A stretch of DNA of 11,395 bases from positions 1 to 11,395 of the forward strand of contig DASPXK010000030.1 in NCBI GenBank assembly GCA_035637315.1. Reading direction: 5' to 3'. The position numbers and the translations under genes are program-made. This document shows, piece by piece, positions 1 through 6,674 of this stretch. Origin of the DNA: DASPXK01 sp035637315. GTDB taxonomy: Bacteria > Chloroflexota > UBA6077 > JACCZL01. A model generated the notes under the pieces. The model saw only the letters and a list, made by a program, of their open reading frames with translations. It was not told where the DNA came from and made no database searches. How positions within the stretch are numbered: the first letter of the stretch is position 1; each line of letters begins with the position of its first letter.

Positions 1-170
1 TGGCCCCCGACAACTGGCACCAGTCCGCTGATCGCGCGCAGCAAAGTCGTCTTACCGGCTCCGTTCGGCCCGATCAGCGCGACTATCTCGCCTGCAGAGA
101 TGCGGAGCGTGACCTGAAGGAGGACCTCGAGCCGCCCGTACGCGACGGAAACGGCCTCAAGGGCGAGCAT
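1..170 (-). CDS. livF: LivF-type branched-chain amino acid ABC transporter ATPase (partial, N-terminal 56 residues)
   Basis: This is the start of the second ATPase of a HAAT/Liv importer, which would pair with the LivG domain to power uptake in the cytoplasm. Reading from ATG at 170 gives MLALEAVSVAYGRLEVL, then an A-loop-like Tyr (YG, residue 15) and a Walker A motif GPNGAGKTT followed by LLRAISGL, the usual LivF opening. The window ends before the Q-loop, signature and Walker B, so activity cannot be judged. The start codon lies inside the 3' end of the livM-livG fusion gene (14-base overlap, stop of that gene at 157-159), which suggests translational coupling. It is the last visible gene of the livK-H-MG-F operon. 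LivF rather than LivG is inferred because LivG is already present upstream and because of the gene order. Confidence 0.9.
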   Translation of the reverse strand, partial: MLALEAVSVAYGRLEVLLQVTLRISAGEIVALIGPNGAGKTTLLRAISGLVPVVGG

Positions 171-1986
171 CAGCTAGCCAGGACCGGCCGACGTAGGCTT
201 CCTGGACAAGCGGGTCCGAGACCACCTGGAGCGGGTCGCCCGCGGCGATCACCCGCCCTTCCTGGAGCACGGTCACCCGGTCGCACATCCGCACCACGAG
301 GTCGACCTGGTGCTCGACGAGTAGCACGGCCACGCCGCAGCTCTTGATCACCGAAACGATAGTCGCCAGTTCTTCCAGCTGCTGATCGCCCAGCCCGGCG
401 CCGGGTTCGTCGAGCAGCAGCCAGCGCGGTCTCAGGGCGAGCGCTCGCGCCAGCTCGACACGCCTGCGCAGCCCATGAGCCAGGTCGTCCGCTCGACGCT
501 CCAAATACGGCCCGAGCCCGAGCGCCACCCCGAGCGCGGCGGCGCGCGCGACCGCCGACCGATCCGCCGACCGCTCGGAAGGCAGACTCAGCATGCAGCC
601 CACCAGCGAAGCACGACGCAGGCGGTGCTGCCCGACGAGCACGTTGTCCAGAACTGAGAGCTGGCCGAACAGGCGAACGGATTGAAAGGTCCGCGCCACC
701 CCGAGGGCCGCGAAGCGCCGCGCCGGCCAGCCGAGCGCGGCGCGCCCATTCACGCGGACCAGCCCACTGTCTGGTGCGATCTGCCCCGAGGCGACGTTCA
801 GTGCGGTAGTCTTTCCGGAGCCGTTCGGACCGATCAGCCCGTGAATCGAGCCCGGCTCGAGCGTCAGGTCGATGCCGTCCAGCGCCACTACGCCGCCAAA
901 TCGCTTACTGGCGCCTCGGAGCTCGAGCGGGTCGGACCGAACACCAGGGTCGAGCGCGAGCAGGTCGCGAAGAATGGCCTCGTCGAGCGACTCGCCGGCA
1001 CCTGACCACCTCGCGCCATCCGCGCGTCGTGGCTCAGAGCGCATCTGCCAGCGTGCCCGAACCTGGGCGCTCACGCCGGCCAGACCACCCCGAAACAGCG
1101 CCACCGATCCGAGCAAGAGGCCGCCGTAAACCAGCAGGCGTAGGTCCTGGAGGGCTTGCAGGGCCGGCAGTTGCGGCAGGACGGTTACGATGGCTGCGCC
1201 CACCAGTGGCCAGCCAAGACTCCCGGCTCCGCCCAGCAACACTGCCAGCAGCAGCTCCAGCGACGTCTCGAGGCCGAACGAGGCCGGGCTGATGTGGCGG
1301 TAGAGATGGGCGAACAGGCTACCCGCCAGGCCGGCGTACACGGCGCTCACCCCGAACGCGCCAAGCTTGGCGCGATACACGGCAACCCCGCTCGAGCTGG
1401 CCGCCAGCTCATCCTCGCGGACCGCGAGCAGCGCGCGTCCGTGAGAGGAGTTGACCAGATTGGCGCTCAACCAGGTCACCAATCCGGCGCAGACCGCGAC
1501 CAGGTAGAAATGGGCCCGTCGGTCGAAGATCAGCGGCCCGATCGAGGCCGGTGGAATTCCAACGAGGCCATCGGGCCCGCCGGTCAGGGCGACCCAGTTA
1601 ACCAGCAGGCGCTGGACGATCAGGTTGAAGGCCATAGTGGCCATCGCGAGGTACGCGCCGGCCAGACGCAGCGACGGAACTCCCAGCAGCACCCCCACAA
1701 GTCCAGCCAGCGCCGCACCGGCGAGCGCGCCGACCACGAAACCCTGCTCGCCACGCAGCGTCACCAGCGCCGAGGCGTAGGCGCCCACGCCGAACAGCGC
1801 CGCGTGACCCAACGAGACCTGGCCGCCGTAGCCGAGCACCAGGTTGAGGCCAGTCACGACGATCATGCTGATCCCGACCAGCTCGGCCAGCAGGAGATAG
1901 AACTGATTCGATACGACCCAGGGAGTGGCCAGGATCGCCACCACCCCAAGCACCCAGATGAGCGCTCTGGGAAGCCGACTCACCAC
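157..1986 (-). CDS. livM: Fused LivM permease - LivG ATPase of a branched-chain amino acid (HAAT) ABC importer
   Basis: The 609-residue protein joins two subunits that are separate in E. coli. Residues about 8-305 are a LivM-like permease with several hydrophobic segments and the conserved cytoplasmic loop around VREDELAASSSG (189-200) that contacts the ATPase. A hydrophilic linker (about 308-350) leads to a LivG-like ATPase: Walker A GPNGSGKT (386-393), Q-loop Gln435 in RTFQSVRLF, Walker B WLLLDEP (522-528), H-loop His559, and the typical C-terminal QEAYVG. The ABC signature is unusual, LAHGL at 502-506 where LSYGQ-like sequences are expected. The start is GTG at 1986 (a second GTG follows directly); the next upstream in-frame stop is at 2044-2046 and no ATG/GTG lies between. 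No good Shine-Dalgarno is visible. It sits 81 bases after livH and overlaps livF. Function is by family; the true substrate could be amino acids, amides or urea. Confidence 0.92.
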   Translation of the reverse strand: MVSRLPRALIWVLGVVAILATPWVVSNQFYLLLAELVGISMIVVTGLNLVLGYGGQVSLGHAALFGVGAYASALVTLRGEQGFVVGALAGAALAGLVGVLLGVPSLRLAGAYLAMATMAFNLIVQRLLVNWVALTGGPDGLVGIPPASIGPLIFDRRAHFYLVAVCAGLVTWLSANLVNSSHGRALLAVREDELAASSSGVAVYRAKLGAFGVSAVYAGLAGSLFAHLYRHISPASFGLETSLELLLAVLLGGAGSLGWPLVGAAIVTVLPQLPALQALQDLRLLVYGGLLLGSVALFRGGLAGVSAQVRARWQMRSEPRRADGARWSGAGESLDEAILRDLLALDPGVRSDPLELRGASKRFGGVVALDGIDLTLEPGSIHGLIGPNGSGKTTALNVASGQIAPDSGLVRVNGRAALGWPARRFAALGVARTFQSVRLFGQLSVLDNVLVGQHRLRRASLVGCMLSLPSERSADRSAVARAAALGVALGLGPYLERRADDLAHGLRRRVELARALALRPRWLLLDEPGAGLGDQQLEELATIVSVIKSCGVAVLLVEHQVDLVVRMCDRVTVLQEGRVIAAGDPLQVVSDPLVQEAYVGRSWLADARP

Positions 1987-2067
1987 AGGGATTGGAGAAC
2001 CAGGCTGCCGCGCCCGCTCGGCCCAGATCTCGCTGTCCCCGCTCTACCCCAGTGGTTGACCAATTCC

Positions 2068-2952
2068 TCAGGCTCGGACGACGACCCGTGCGCCGACGAG
2101 GCCGGTCGGCCGGGCGAGCAAGACCAGGATCAGCAGCCCGAAGGCGGCCACGTCGTAGAAGCCAGGCCAGAGCAGCCCGCTGGCCAGGACCTCCATAACG
2201 CCGAGCAGGATCCCTCCTAGAAACGCGCCCTGAAACGTGCCGAGCCCGCCCACCGCCGCGGCGGCGAAGCCCTTGATACCGAGCACGGTCCCCATCTCGG
2301 GGCTAGCGTTGGTGATCGGACTCACGAGCAGCCCGGCAATCGCCGCCAGAGCCGCGCTGATGCCGAAACTGATGAGCGACATCGTCGAGACGTTGATGCC
2401 CATGAGCTTGGCCGTATCCCGATCGTAGGCAACCGCTCTCATCGCCTTGCCGAAGATGGTGGCGCGATACAGAGCCTCCAGCGCCAGCATGAGGGCTATC
2501 GCCACCACGACTGTCACCGCCTCCTGAGGCACGAAGGCCGTCCCAAACAGCTCGACGCGGCCCAAGCCGAAGGGCGCGGGGAACGCGACTGGCACCTTGC
2601 CCCACACCTCGGCGGCCCCGCTCTTGAGCATCATACCCAGGCCGAGCGTGCTGATCACCCATGCGATGCTCGACTGCAGTGCGCGGAGTGGATATACCGC
2701 CACCCGCTCGGCAATCAGCCCGGCCAGGACCGTGACGAGCCCGGCGACCAGGACTGCCGGCCCGAGTGGCAGCCCCGCGCTCACGTGGGCGCTGTAGCCA
2801 ACCAGCGCTCCGAGCATGACGAACTCGCCCTGAGCGAAGTTCACCACTCGGGTGGTGGCGAATATCAGCGTGAAGCCGAGTGCGACGAGTGCGTAGATGC
2901 TGCCCAGTGCCAGGCCACTGACTAAGAGCTGGGCGACGAACCCAACGTTCAA
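2068..2952 (-). CDS. livH: LivH-type branched-chain amino acid ABC transporter permease
   Basis: Integral membrane permease that pairs with the LivM domain to form the channel of the importer. The 294 residues match the family's usual length of about 290-300. Diagnostic segments are GSIYALVALGFTLIF (17-31), NFAQGEF (38-44), the ATPase-contacting loop GKAMRAVAYDRDTAKLMG (168-185), AAVGGLGTFQGAFLGG (232-247) and RPTGLVG near the C-terminus. The start is TTG at 2950-2952, which overlaps the TGA stop of the upstream binding-protein gene as TTGA; there is no separate strong ribosome-binding site, so translation is probably coupled to the previous gene. No other plausible start occurs before the conserved first helix. 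The next gene, the livM-livG fusion, begins 81 bases downstream. Confidence 0.94.
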   Translation of the reverse strand: MNVGFVAQLLVSGLALGSIYALVALGFTLIFATTRVVNFAQGEFVMLGALVGYSAHVSAGLPLGPAVLVAGLVTVLAGLIAERVAVYPLRALQSSIAWVISTLGLGMMLKSGAAEVWGKVPVAFPAPFGLGRVELFGTAFVPQEAVTVVVAIALMLALEALYRATIFGKAMRAVAYDRDTAKLMGINVSTMSLISFGISAALAAIAGLLVSPITNASPEMGTVLGIKGFAAAAVGGLGTFQGAFLGGILLGVMEVLASGLLWPGFYDVAAFGLLILVLLARPTGLVGARVVVRA

Positions 2953-4226
2953 GGGGCGTCGTTCGGTCGACGGTACAGACCGTGCCTTTCGCCGGCCGCG
3001 TAGACGACCGTCAGGTCGGTCTGTTGGAATCCGTTTCGAAGCTCCGGCCCGAACGTGTAGGTCGTGTAGATACCGTTACCCGCAAAGCCCTGGATCCCCT
3101 CCAGCGCCTGTTGGACCTTGGCAGGCTCGTCGCTGCCGGCCCGGTTGACCGCTTCCGCGTACAGATAGATCGCTTCATACCAGGGCGCGCTGACCACAGT
3201 CTGGGCGCTCCAGTCGGGTCCGTACTCGGCGTCGAGCTTTTCGACAAACTCCCGGCTTCGAGCATCAGCGGGCGCCGAGTCGGAGAAGCTGAACCGCCTT
3301 GAATAGGTCCCGAGGTGATTCTGGCCAGCTTCGCCGGCTAGCTGCCGAAACCCGACCGTCGTGATCCCTGACGCGCCGATCATCTGAAGCCGGGAACCGA
3401 GCTTGTCGAGGGCCTTGGCAGCCTGGGCCAGATCGTTGCCCAGGCCCCACGCGAGAATCCCGTCCGCGCCCGAGTTGATGATCCGACCTACCTGGCCGGT
3501 CATATCCGCGTCGCCAGGGTTGTACTTTTCCTCGGCTACGATCTGGACCCCGAAGGCATCCGCGCGCGGCTTTAGCTCGGCCACGCCGCCCTGCCCATAT
3601 CCGGTGCTGTCGGCCAGGATACCGAGTTTCCGGTAGCCGCGGACCCGCCCGAAATAATCGAGTATGAGCTGTGCCTCCTGGGCGGCGTAATACTGGGGCC
3701 TGAAAATGGACGGGTGCTTTTTGGGGTCGACCGTCGCCGTCCCTGTCGTGATCTGCAGGTTGATCACCTGCGCTTCGGTTACCGCTGGCGCTACGGCCAG
3801 CGCGTTGGGCGTGTTGATGGGGCCGATGATCACCTTGACGCCCTGGTTGCTGATCAGCTCCTGGACGACCTGGACGGCCTTGGTCGGGTTCGCCTCGTCG
3901 TCGCGGTAGACCATCTCAATCTGGCGGGCCAGGAGACCGCCCCGCGTGTTGAGCTCCTTGGCGGCCAGGTTGGCCCCCATTCGAGCGCCCTCGCCAAAGG
4001 TCGCCTGAGGGCCGCTCAGCGCCGTCACGCCCCCGATTAGGAGCTTGCCGCTTACTGGCGGACCGGATTTCGGCGGCTCGGTCTTGGCCGGTGCCTCAGC
4101 AGGCTTGGGGGTCGCCGCGCCAGAGCTGCGAGCAGGCGGACCGCAGGCCACGACTAGCGCGAGAACCAGAGTCGCGGCCATGGCCAGCGTGCGGCGGCTG
4201 ACTCGGTTGGAATGGGCCAAACTCAT
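2949..4226 (-). CDS. livK: Branched-chain amino acid-type substrate-binding lipoprotein (LivK-like, peripla-BP_6 family)
   Basis: Extracytoplasmic receptor of the importer, 425 residues. The N-terminus has a basic n-region with a twin-arginine-like SRRTLA (10-15), a hydrophobic stretch (about 16-27), and a lipobox VVAC with Cys28 as the probable lipidated residue. A Pro/Ala/Lys-rich linker (29-58) follows, as is usual in membrane-tethered binding proteins. The mature domain begins KLLIGGVTALSGP (61-73) and contains family landmarks: GANLAAKELNTRGGLL (84-99), DDEANP (109-114), GPINTP (135-140), DSTGYGQGG (206-214) and YNPGDADMT (235-243). The ATG at 4224-4226 is chosen because it precedes the complete signal peptide. 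First gene of the operon, divergent from queG. The stop overlaps the livH start. The actual ligand cannot be read from the sequence. Confidence 0.93.
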   Translation of the reverse strand: MSLAHSNRVSRRTLAMAATLVLALVVACGPPARSSGAATPKPAEAPAKTEPPKSGPPVSGKLLIGGVTALSGPQATFGEGARMGANLAAKELNTRGGLLARQIEMVYRDDEANPTKAVQVVQELISNQGVKVIIGPINTPNALAVAPAVTEAQVINLQITTGTATVDPKKHPSIFRPQYYAAQEAQLILDYFGRVRGYRKLGILADSTGYGQGGVAELKPRADAFGVQIVAEEKYNPGDADMTGQVGRIINSGADGILAWGLGNDLAQAAKALDKLGSRLQMIGASGITTVGFRQLAGEAGQNHLGTYSRRFSFSDSAPADARSREFVEKLDAEYGPDWSAQTVVSAPWYEAIYLYAEAVNRAGSDEPAKVQQALEGIQGFAGNGIYTTYTFGPELRNGFQQTDLTVVYAAGERHGLYRRPNDAP

Positions 4227-4311
4227 TGACAGTCCCGCCTTTCGCGGTCAGTACGCGCGATGTCCGTAGCGCTAGGATAACAGACGCCTACCAAGCAGTC
4301 GGAGTGAGCCG
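4227..4311. promoter_or_regulatory. Divergent intergenic region between livK and queG
   Basis: These 85 bases must hold the start signals for both the minus-strand liv operon and plus-strand queG, unless longer transcripts are used. A clear Shine-Dalgarno GGAG (4301-4304) stands 7 bases before the queG ATG. An A/T-richer patch TAGGATAA (4273-4280; on the opposite strand it contains TATCCT) is the only -10-like sequence on either strand, and no convincing -35 box accompanies it. An 8-base palindrome TAGCGCTA (4267-4274) abuts this patch and could be an operator half-site or chance. The promoter assignment is weak. Confidence 0.35.
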
Positions 4312-5643
4312 ATGTCTCTGACCGACGACGTCAAGCGCCGAGCATCCGAGCTGGGGTTTCACCTCGTCGGGGTCACGAGCGCCGAGCGGTTCGCATCCGC
4401 CGAGTGGCGTCTCGTGGACTGGCTCCAAGCGGGGCGGCACGCCGAGCTAAGCTGGATGACTCCCGAGCGAGTTCGACGTTCGTGCCGCCCCACCGAGCTT
4501 CTGGCCGGCGCGCGCTCGCTGATCGTCGTCGGTGTCGCCTACGCGGCACCCCAGCCCCATCTGTCGACCGCCGAGCCGACCGGCAGAATAGCCCGCTATG
4601 CGCGAAGCAGCGATTACCACGACGTCATGGGCCGCCGCCTGCGAGCACTCGCCGATTACCTCCGCCAGGTCGCCGGCTCCGACGTCCGAACGCGCGTGTT
4701 CGTCGATTCCAGCCCGCTCGCCGAGCGCGAGGCCGCTGTGCGAGCCGGGCTCGGCTTTTTCGGCAAGAACACGAACCTTCTGACAGCGGTCGCCGGCTCG
4801 TGGGTTCTGCTTGGGGCCGTCTTGACCGACCTCGCGCTAGGGCCGGACCGTCCGGTGGTCAAGGACTGTGGCCAATGTCGCCTCTGCCTGGACGCCTGCC
4901 CAACCGGCGCGCTGCCCGCGCCGTACGTCCTCGACGCGAACCGATGCATCTCCTACCTCACCATTGAACACCGCGGCCCGATCGCGCCTGAGCTTCGGCC
5001 CTCGATCGGCGACCATGTCTTCGGATGCGATATCTGTCAGGAGGTCTGCCCCTGGAATCGGGCCAACCGCTCACTCATCTGGCCCGAGCTCCTGGGGGAC
5101 GAGCGCTCGGCGTGGCCGTTGCTCGTCGATCTGCTCGATCTCGACGACGACGGCTTTCAACGCCGTTTCAAGGGCACGCCCATCACGCGCGCCAAGCGGC
5201 GGGGTCTGCTCCGCAATGCAGCGGTCGCTCTCGGCAATCAGGCGCGGCCCGAGACGGTGCCGGTCCTTGCCCGCGCCCTGGCCGACCCGGAGCCACTGGT
5301 CCGCGGCCATGCCGCCTGGGCGCTCGGTCGGATCGGCAGCCAGCCGGCCAGAGCGGCCCTGGAGCGCGCGCTAACTTCGGAGAGGGATCCGTATGTTCGC
5401 CGGGAGACCGAGGACGCGTTGTCGCTCCCTGGCCCTCAGCCGCGCGCAGGATGTGAGCGACCACGATTCGGCGGAGCTCCTGGCTACGGGTCGCCCTGGC
5501 GATCAGGCGGCGCACTACCATCGTGGTCGGTTCACCCTCGGGCAGGCAGTAGAGCCGCTCGTCGGGCTGGCCAGACGTCTCGACGATGCCCTCGCCTGTC
5601 AGATCATCGAGGGCGGCCACGATCACCGCTTGCGGCCGATTGA
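4312..5643 (+). CDS. queG: Epoxyqueuosine reductase QueG with C-terminal HEAT repeats and an aberrant tail
   Basis: Cobalamin- and Fe-S-dependent enzyme that reduces epoxyqueuosine to queuosine at the wobble position (34) of GUN-anticodon tRNAs. Recognised by the substrate/cobalamin segment ARYARSSDYHDVM (94-106), the DSSPLAERE motif with Asp132 matching the family's catalytic acid, and two [4Fe-4S] sites: CGQCRLCLDACPTGAL (Cys186, 189, 192, 196) and Cys212 plus CDICQEVCPW (Cys239, 242, 246). HEAT-like repeats occupy about 295-370 (RNAAVALGN, RGHAAWALGRIG, YVRRETEDAL). From about residue 372 the sequence turns into low-complexity Arg/Pro/Gly/Ser text that is the antisense of the convergent winged-helix gene. 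Inserting one base within about 5439-5453 would end the protein at TGA 5454-5456 (at about 380 residues), the size expected for QueG with HEAT repeats. The core is therefore intact and the last 65-70 residues are probably artefactual or mutational. ATG at 4312 has a GGAG ribosome-binding site. Confidence 0.93.
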   Translation: MSLTDDVKRRASELGFHLVGVTSAERFASAEWRLVDWLQAGRHAELSWMTPERVRRSCRPTELLAGARSLIVVGVAYAAPQPHLSTAEPTGRIARYARSSDYHDVMGRRLRALADYLRQVAGSDVRTRVFVDSSPLAEREAAVRAGLGFFGKNTNLLTAVAGSWVLLGAVLTDLALGPDRPVVKDCGQCRLCLDACPTGALPAPYVLDANRCISYLTIEHRGPIAPELRPSIGDHVFGCDICQEVCPWNRANRSLIWPELLGDERSAWPLLVDLLDLDDDGFQRRFKGTPITRAKRRGLLRNAAVALGNQARPETVPVLARALADPEPLVRGHAAWALGRIGSQPARAALERALTSERDPYVRRETEDALSLPGPQPRAGCERPRFGGAPGYGSPWRSGGALPSWSVHPRAGSRAARRAGQTSRRCPRLSDHRGRPRSPLAAD

Positions 5644-5816
5644 TCTCTCGCACCAGCTCAGCGGTCGCGGTCCACGAGCCGGTTTGCTCAGATAATTGCC
5701 CGCAGCACGTCCCACTTGGCGAACGACTTGATGTGGCACTTAACGAAGGCCAGTAGGGCGGGATCGAGGTCGGGCTGCGCCAGCAAGGTTGGGCCGTGAT
5801 GCTGCTGCACTCTCAT
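5436..5816 (-). pseudogene. Small winged-helix DNA-binding-like protein, disrupted by two opposite frameshifts
   Basis: A coherent protein of about 126 residues is visible only across frames. From ATG 5814-5816 (GAGGG just upstream; a GTG six bases later is an alternative start) the first frame reads through LDPALLAFVKCHIKSFAKWD and VLRAI, then meets TGA at 5688-5690. Removing one base near 5691-5698 joins it to SEQTGSWTATAELVREIN and RPQAVIVAALDDLTGEGIVE, which has helix-turn-helix/winged-helix character (WTATAEL, then RPQAVIVAALDDL, then GIVE wing entry), followed by RRLIARATRSQELRRIVVAH. That second frame then runs on into antisense of queG, but adding one base near 5439-5453 restores the first frame and a stop at 5436-5438. 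The net length change is zero. Similar small winged-helix proteins with a KWDxLR motif occur in Chloroflexota as far as I recall (recollection, not searched). Either a decaying gene or two sequencing indels. Target and role unknown. Confidence 0.65.
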
Positions 5817-6061
5817 ACCCTCACAACGTCGTGATGGCGAGCACGAGCGGCCGTCAACTCTGACAGCCGCCACAATCTAGAACGCGCGGGGCCGCAAGAA
5901 AGGTCCGCAGCACGCGATGTCGAGTCTTATGCCTCGACGCTGCGAGCGTCCACCCCGCCTACGAGGATAACGCTGCGCTCGGCGCCCGGCATCACTCTCG
6001 AATCAAGAAAGAGTCACAAATCGAGTCTCGCCGACTCCTCGCATAGCACGATCTCTCTCGA
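5817..6061. other. Non-coding interval with small hairpins between the winged-helix gene and the DUF4340 gene
   Basis: About 245 bases with no supported gene. Three short inverted repeats are visible: GTCGAG-N8-CTCGAC (5919-5938), partly overlapping GACGC-TGCGA-GCGTC (5936-5950), and GAGTC-TCGCC-GACTC (6023-6037). The last lies 25-40 bases past the stop of the DUF4340 gene and might contribute to transcript ending, but no proper U-run follows, so it is not a convincing intrinsic terminator. The interval must also contain the promoter of the winged-helix gene on the minus strand; none is evident. Confidence 0.5.
6023..6037 (-). terminator. Weak candidate terminator hairpin after the gldA-gldF-gldG-DUF4340 operon
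   Basis: On the minus strand GAGTC-GGCGA-GACTC forms a 5-bp stem with a 5-base loop, about 25 bases after the TAG stop at 6062-6064. It is followed by GATTTG rather than a run of T, and the stem is short. Position is the main support. Confidence 0.25.
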
Positions 6062-6673
6062 CTACGGCGTCGGCGTGGCGGTCGGCTCGGCCTCCGGAGT
6101 TGGCGTCGCCGTCGGAGCGGGTGTGGGAGTTGGCGGTTGGCGTGGCGGCTCGGTGATCAAACGCTCCAGATCCTGAACGAGAGCGTTGGAGACCACGAAT
6201 ACGACGGTCTCGTCGCCGCGCCGCGCATACGTCCCGGCCTCGGCCGGAGCCTTGGCCCCGAAGTAGAGCGAATATTGCGCCCCGTCGCTCTGGTCGATGG
6301 CAACCATCGTCTGCGGATTGTCCAGTCCGTAATCGGCTGGGTTGGCGGGCTCATCGAATCGACGGGTCGCCCGCAATCCGGCCAGGCGGAGCGTGATGCC
6401 GCTCAACCGAATCTTGTCGGCAGGCTCACCCGTGGACGGGAGCGTCCAGTTCCCGTCGGCGTCCTTCTCCACGACCGTCTGCTGATCGCCCTTGCGGACG
6501 GCCAGCCGCTGCGTGTCACGGTCCTCGAACTTGAAGACCTCGAGCTGCTGGTTGGACGTCTGATCCTTGGCCGTGGGCTGGTTCGCCTGGCCGCCGCTCG
6601 GGCCCCCAAGGTAGACGTATCCCCCCAGCGCAATCAATACAGCCAGAAGTCCGAGGGTGAGCCTCGGGTTCAT
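6062..6673 (-). CDS. DUF4340 domain membrane-anchored protein of a Gld-type ABC operon
   Basis: A 203-residue protein starting at ATG 6671-6673, chosen because it forms a TGAGATG junction with the upstream gldG-like stop and directly precedes a signal-anchor helix (about 4-22); longer in-frame readings lie inside gldG. After a short linker the DUF4340-type region (about 42-172) shows NWTLPSTGEPADK (75-87), YGLDNPQ (115-121), LYFGAKAP (136-143) and ETVVFVV (155-161). The tail (about 176-203) is a Pro/Thr/Ala-rich run with repeated PTPT/TATPTP units, perhaps an extended surface spacer. DUF4340 genes are often the last gene of gldA-gldF-gldG-like operons in many phyla; no biochemical role is established. 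Probably located outside the membrane, anchored by the N-terminal helix, next to the transporter. Confidence 0.85.
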   Translation of the reverse strand: MNPRLTLGLLAVLIALGGYVYLGGPSGGQANQPTAKDQTSNQQLEVFKFEDRDTQRLAVRKGDQQTVVEKDADGNWTLPSTGEPADKIRLSGITLRLAGLRATRRFDEPANPADYGLDNPQTMVAIDQSDGAQYSLYFGAKAPAEAGTYARRGDETVVFVVSNALVQDLERLITEPPRQPPTPTPAPTATPTPEAEPTATPTP

Positions 6674-6674
6674 C

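Noticed and set aside
1156..2220. Long plus-strand open frame (354 residues) across livM-livG and livH
   Set aside because: Its product is Gln/Arg/His/Asp-rich with no domain, and it is antisense to two clearly recognisable transporter genes; such open frames are expected opposite GC-rich genes.
5183..5435. Extension of the winged-helix frame down to a stop at 5183
   Set aside because: This part is Pro/Arg/Gly-rich antisense of the queG HEAT repeats; the natural end is more likely TGA at 5436-5438 in the adjacent frame.
5685..5700. Programmed ribosomal frameshift in the winged-helix gene
   Set aside because: No slippery heptamer or downstream pseudoknot is evident, and a second opposite shift is required near 5445, so indels are a simpler explanation.
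5874..6061. Possible tRNA or other RNA gene in the gap
   Set aside because: Only short isolated stems are present; no cloverleaf, CCA end or known riboswitch core could be recognised.
6065..6147. Minisatellite or CRISPR-like array in the Pro/Thr tail region
   Set aside because: The repetition follows codons for P and T in a coding frame, units are irregular and there are no spacers.
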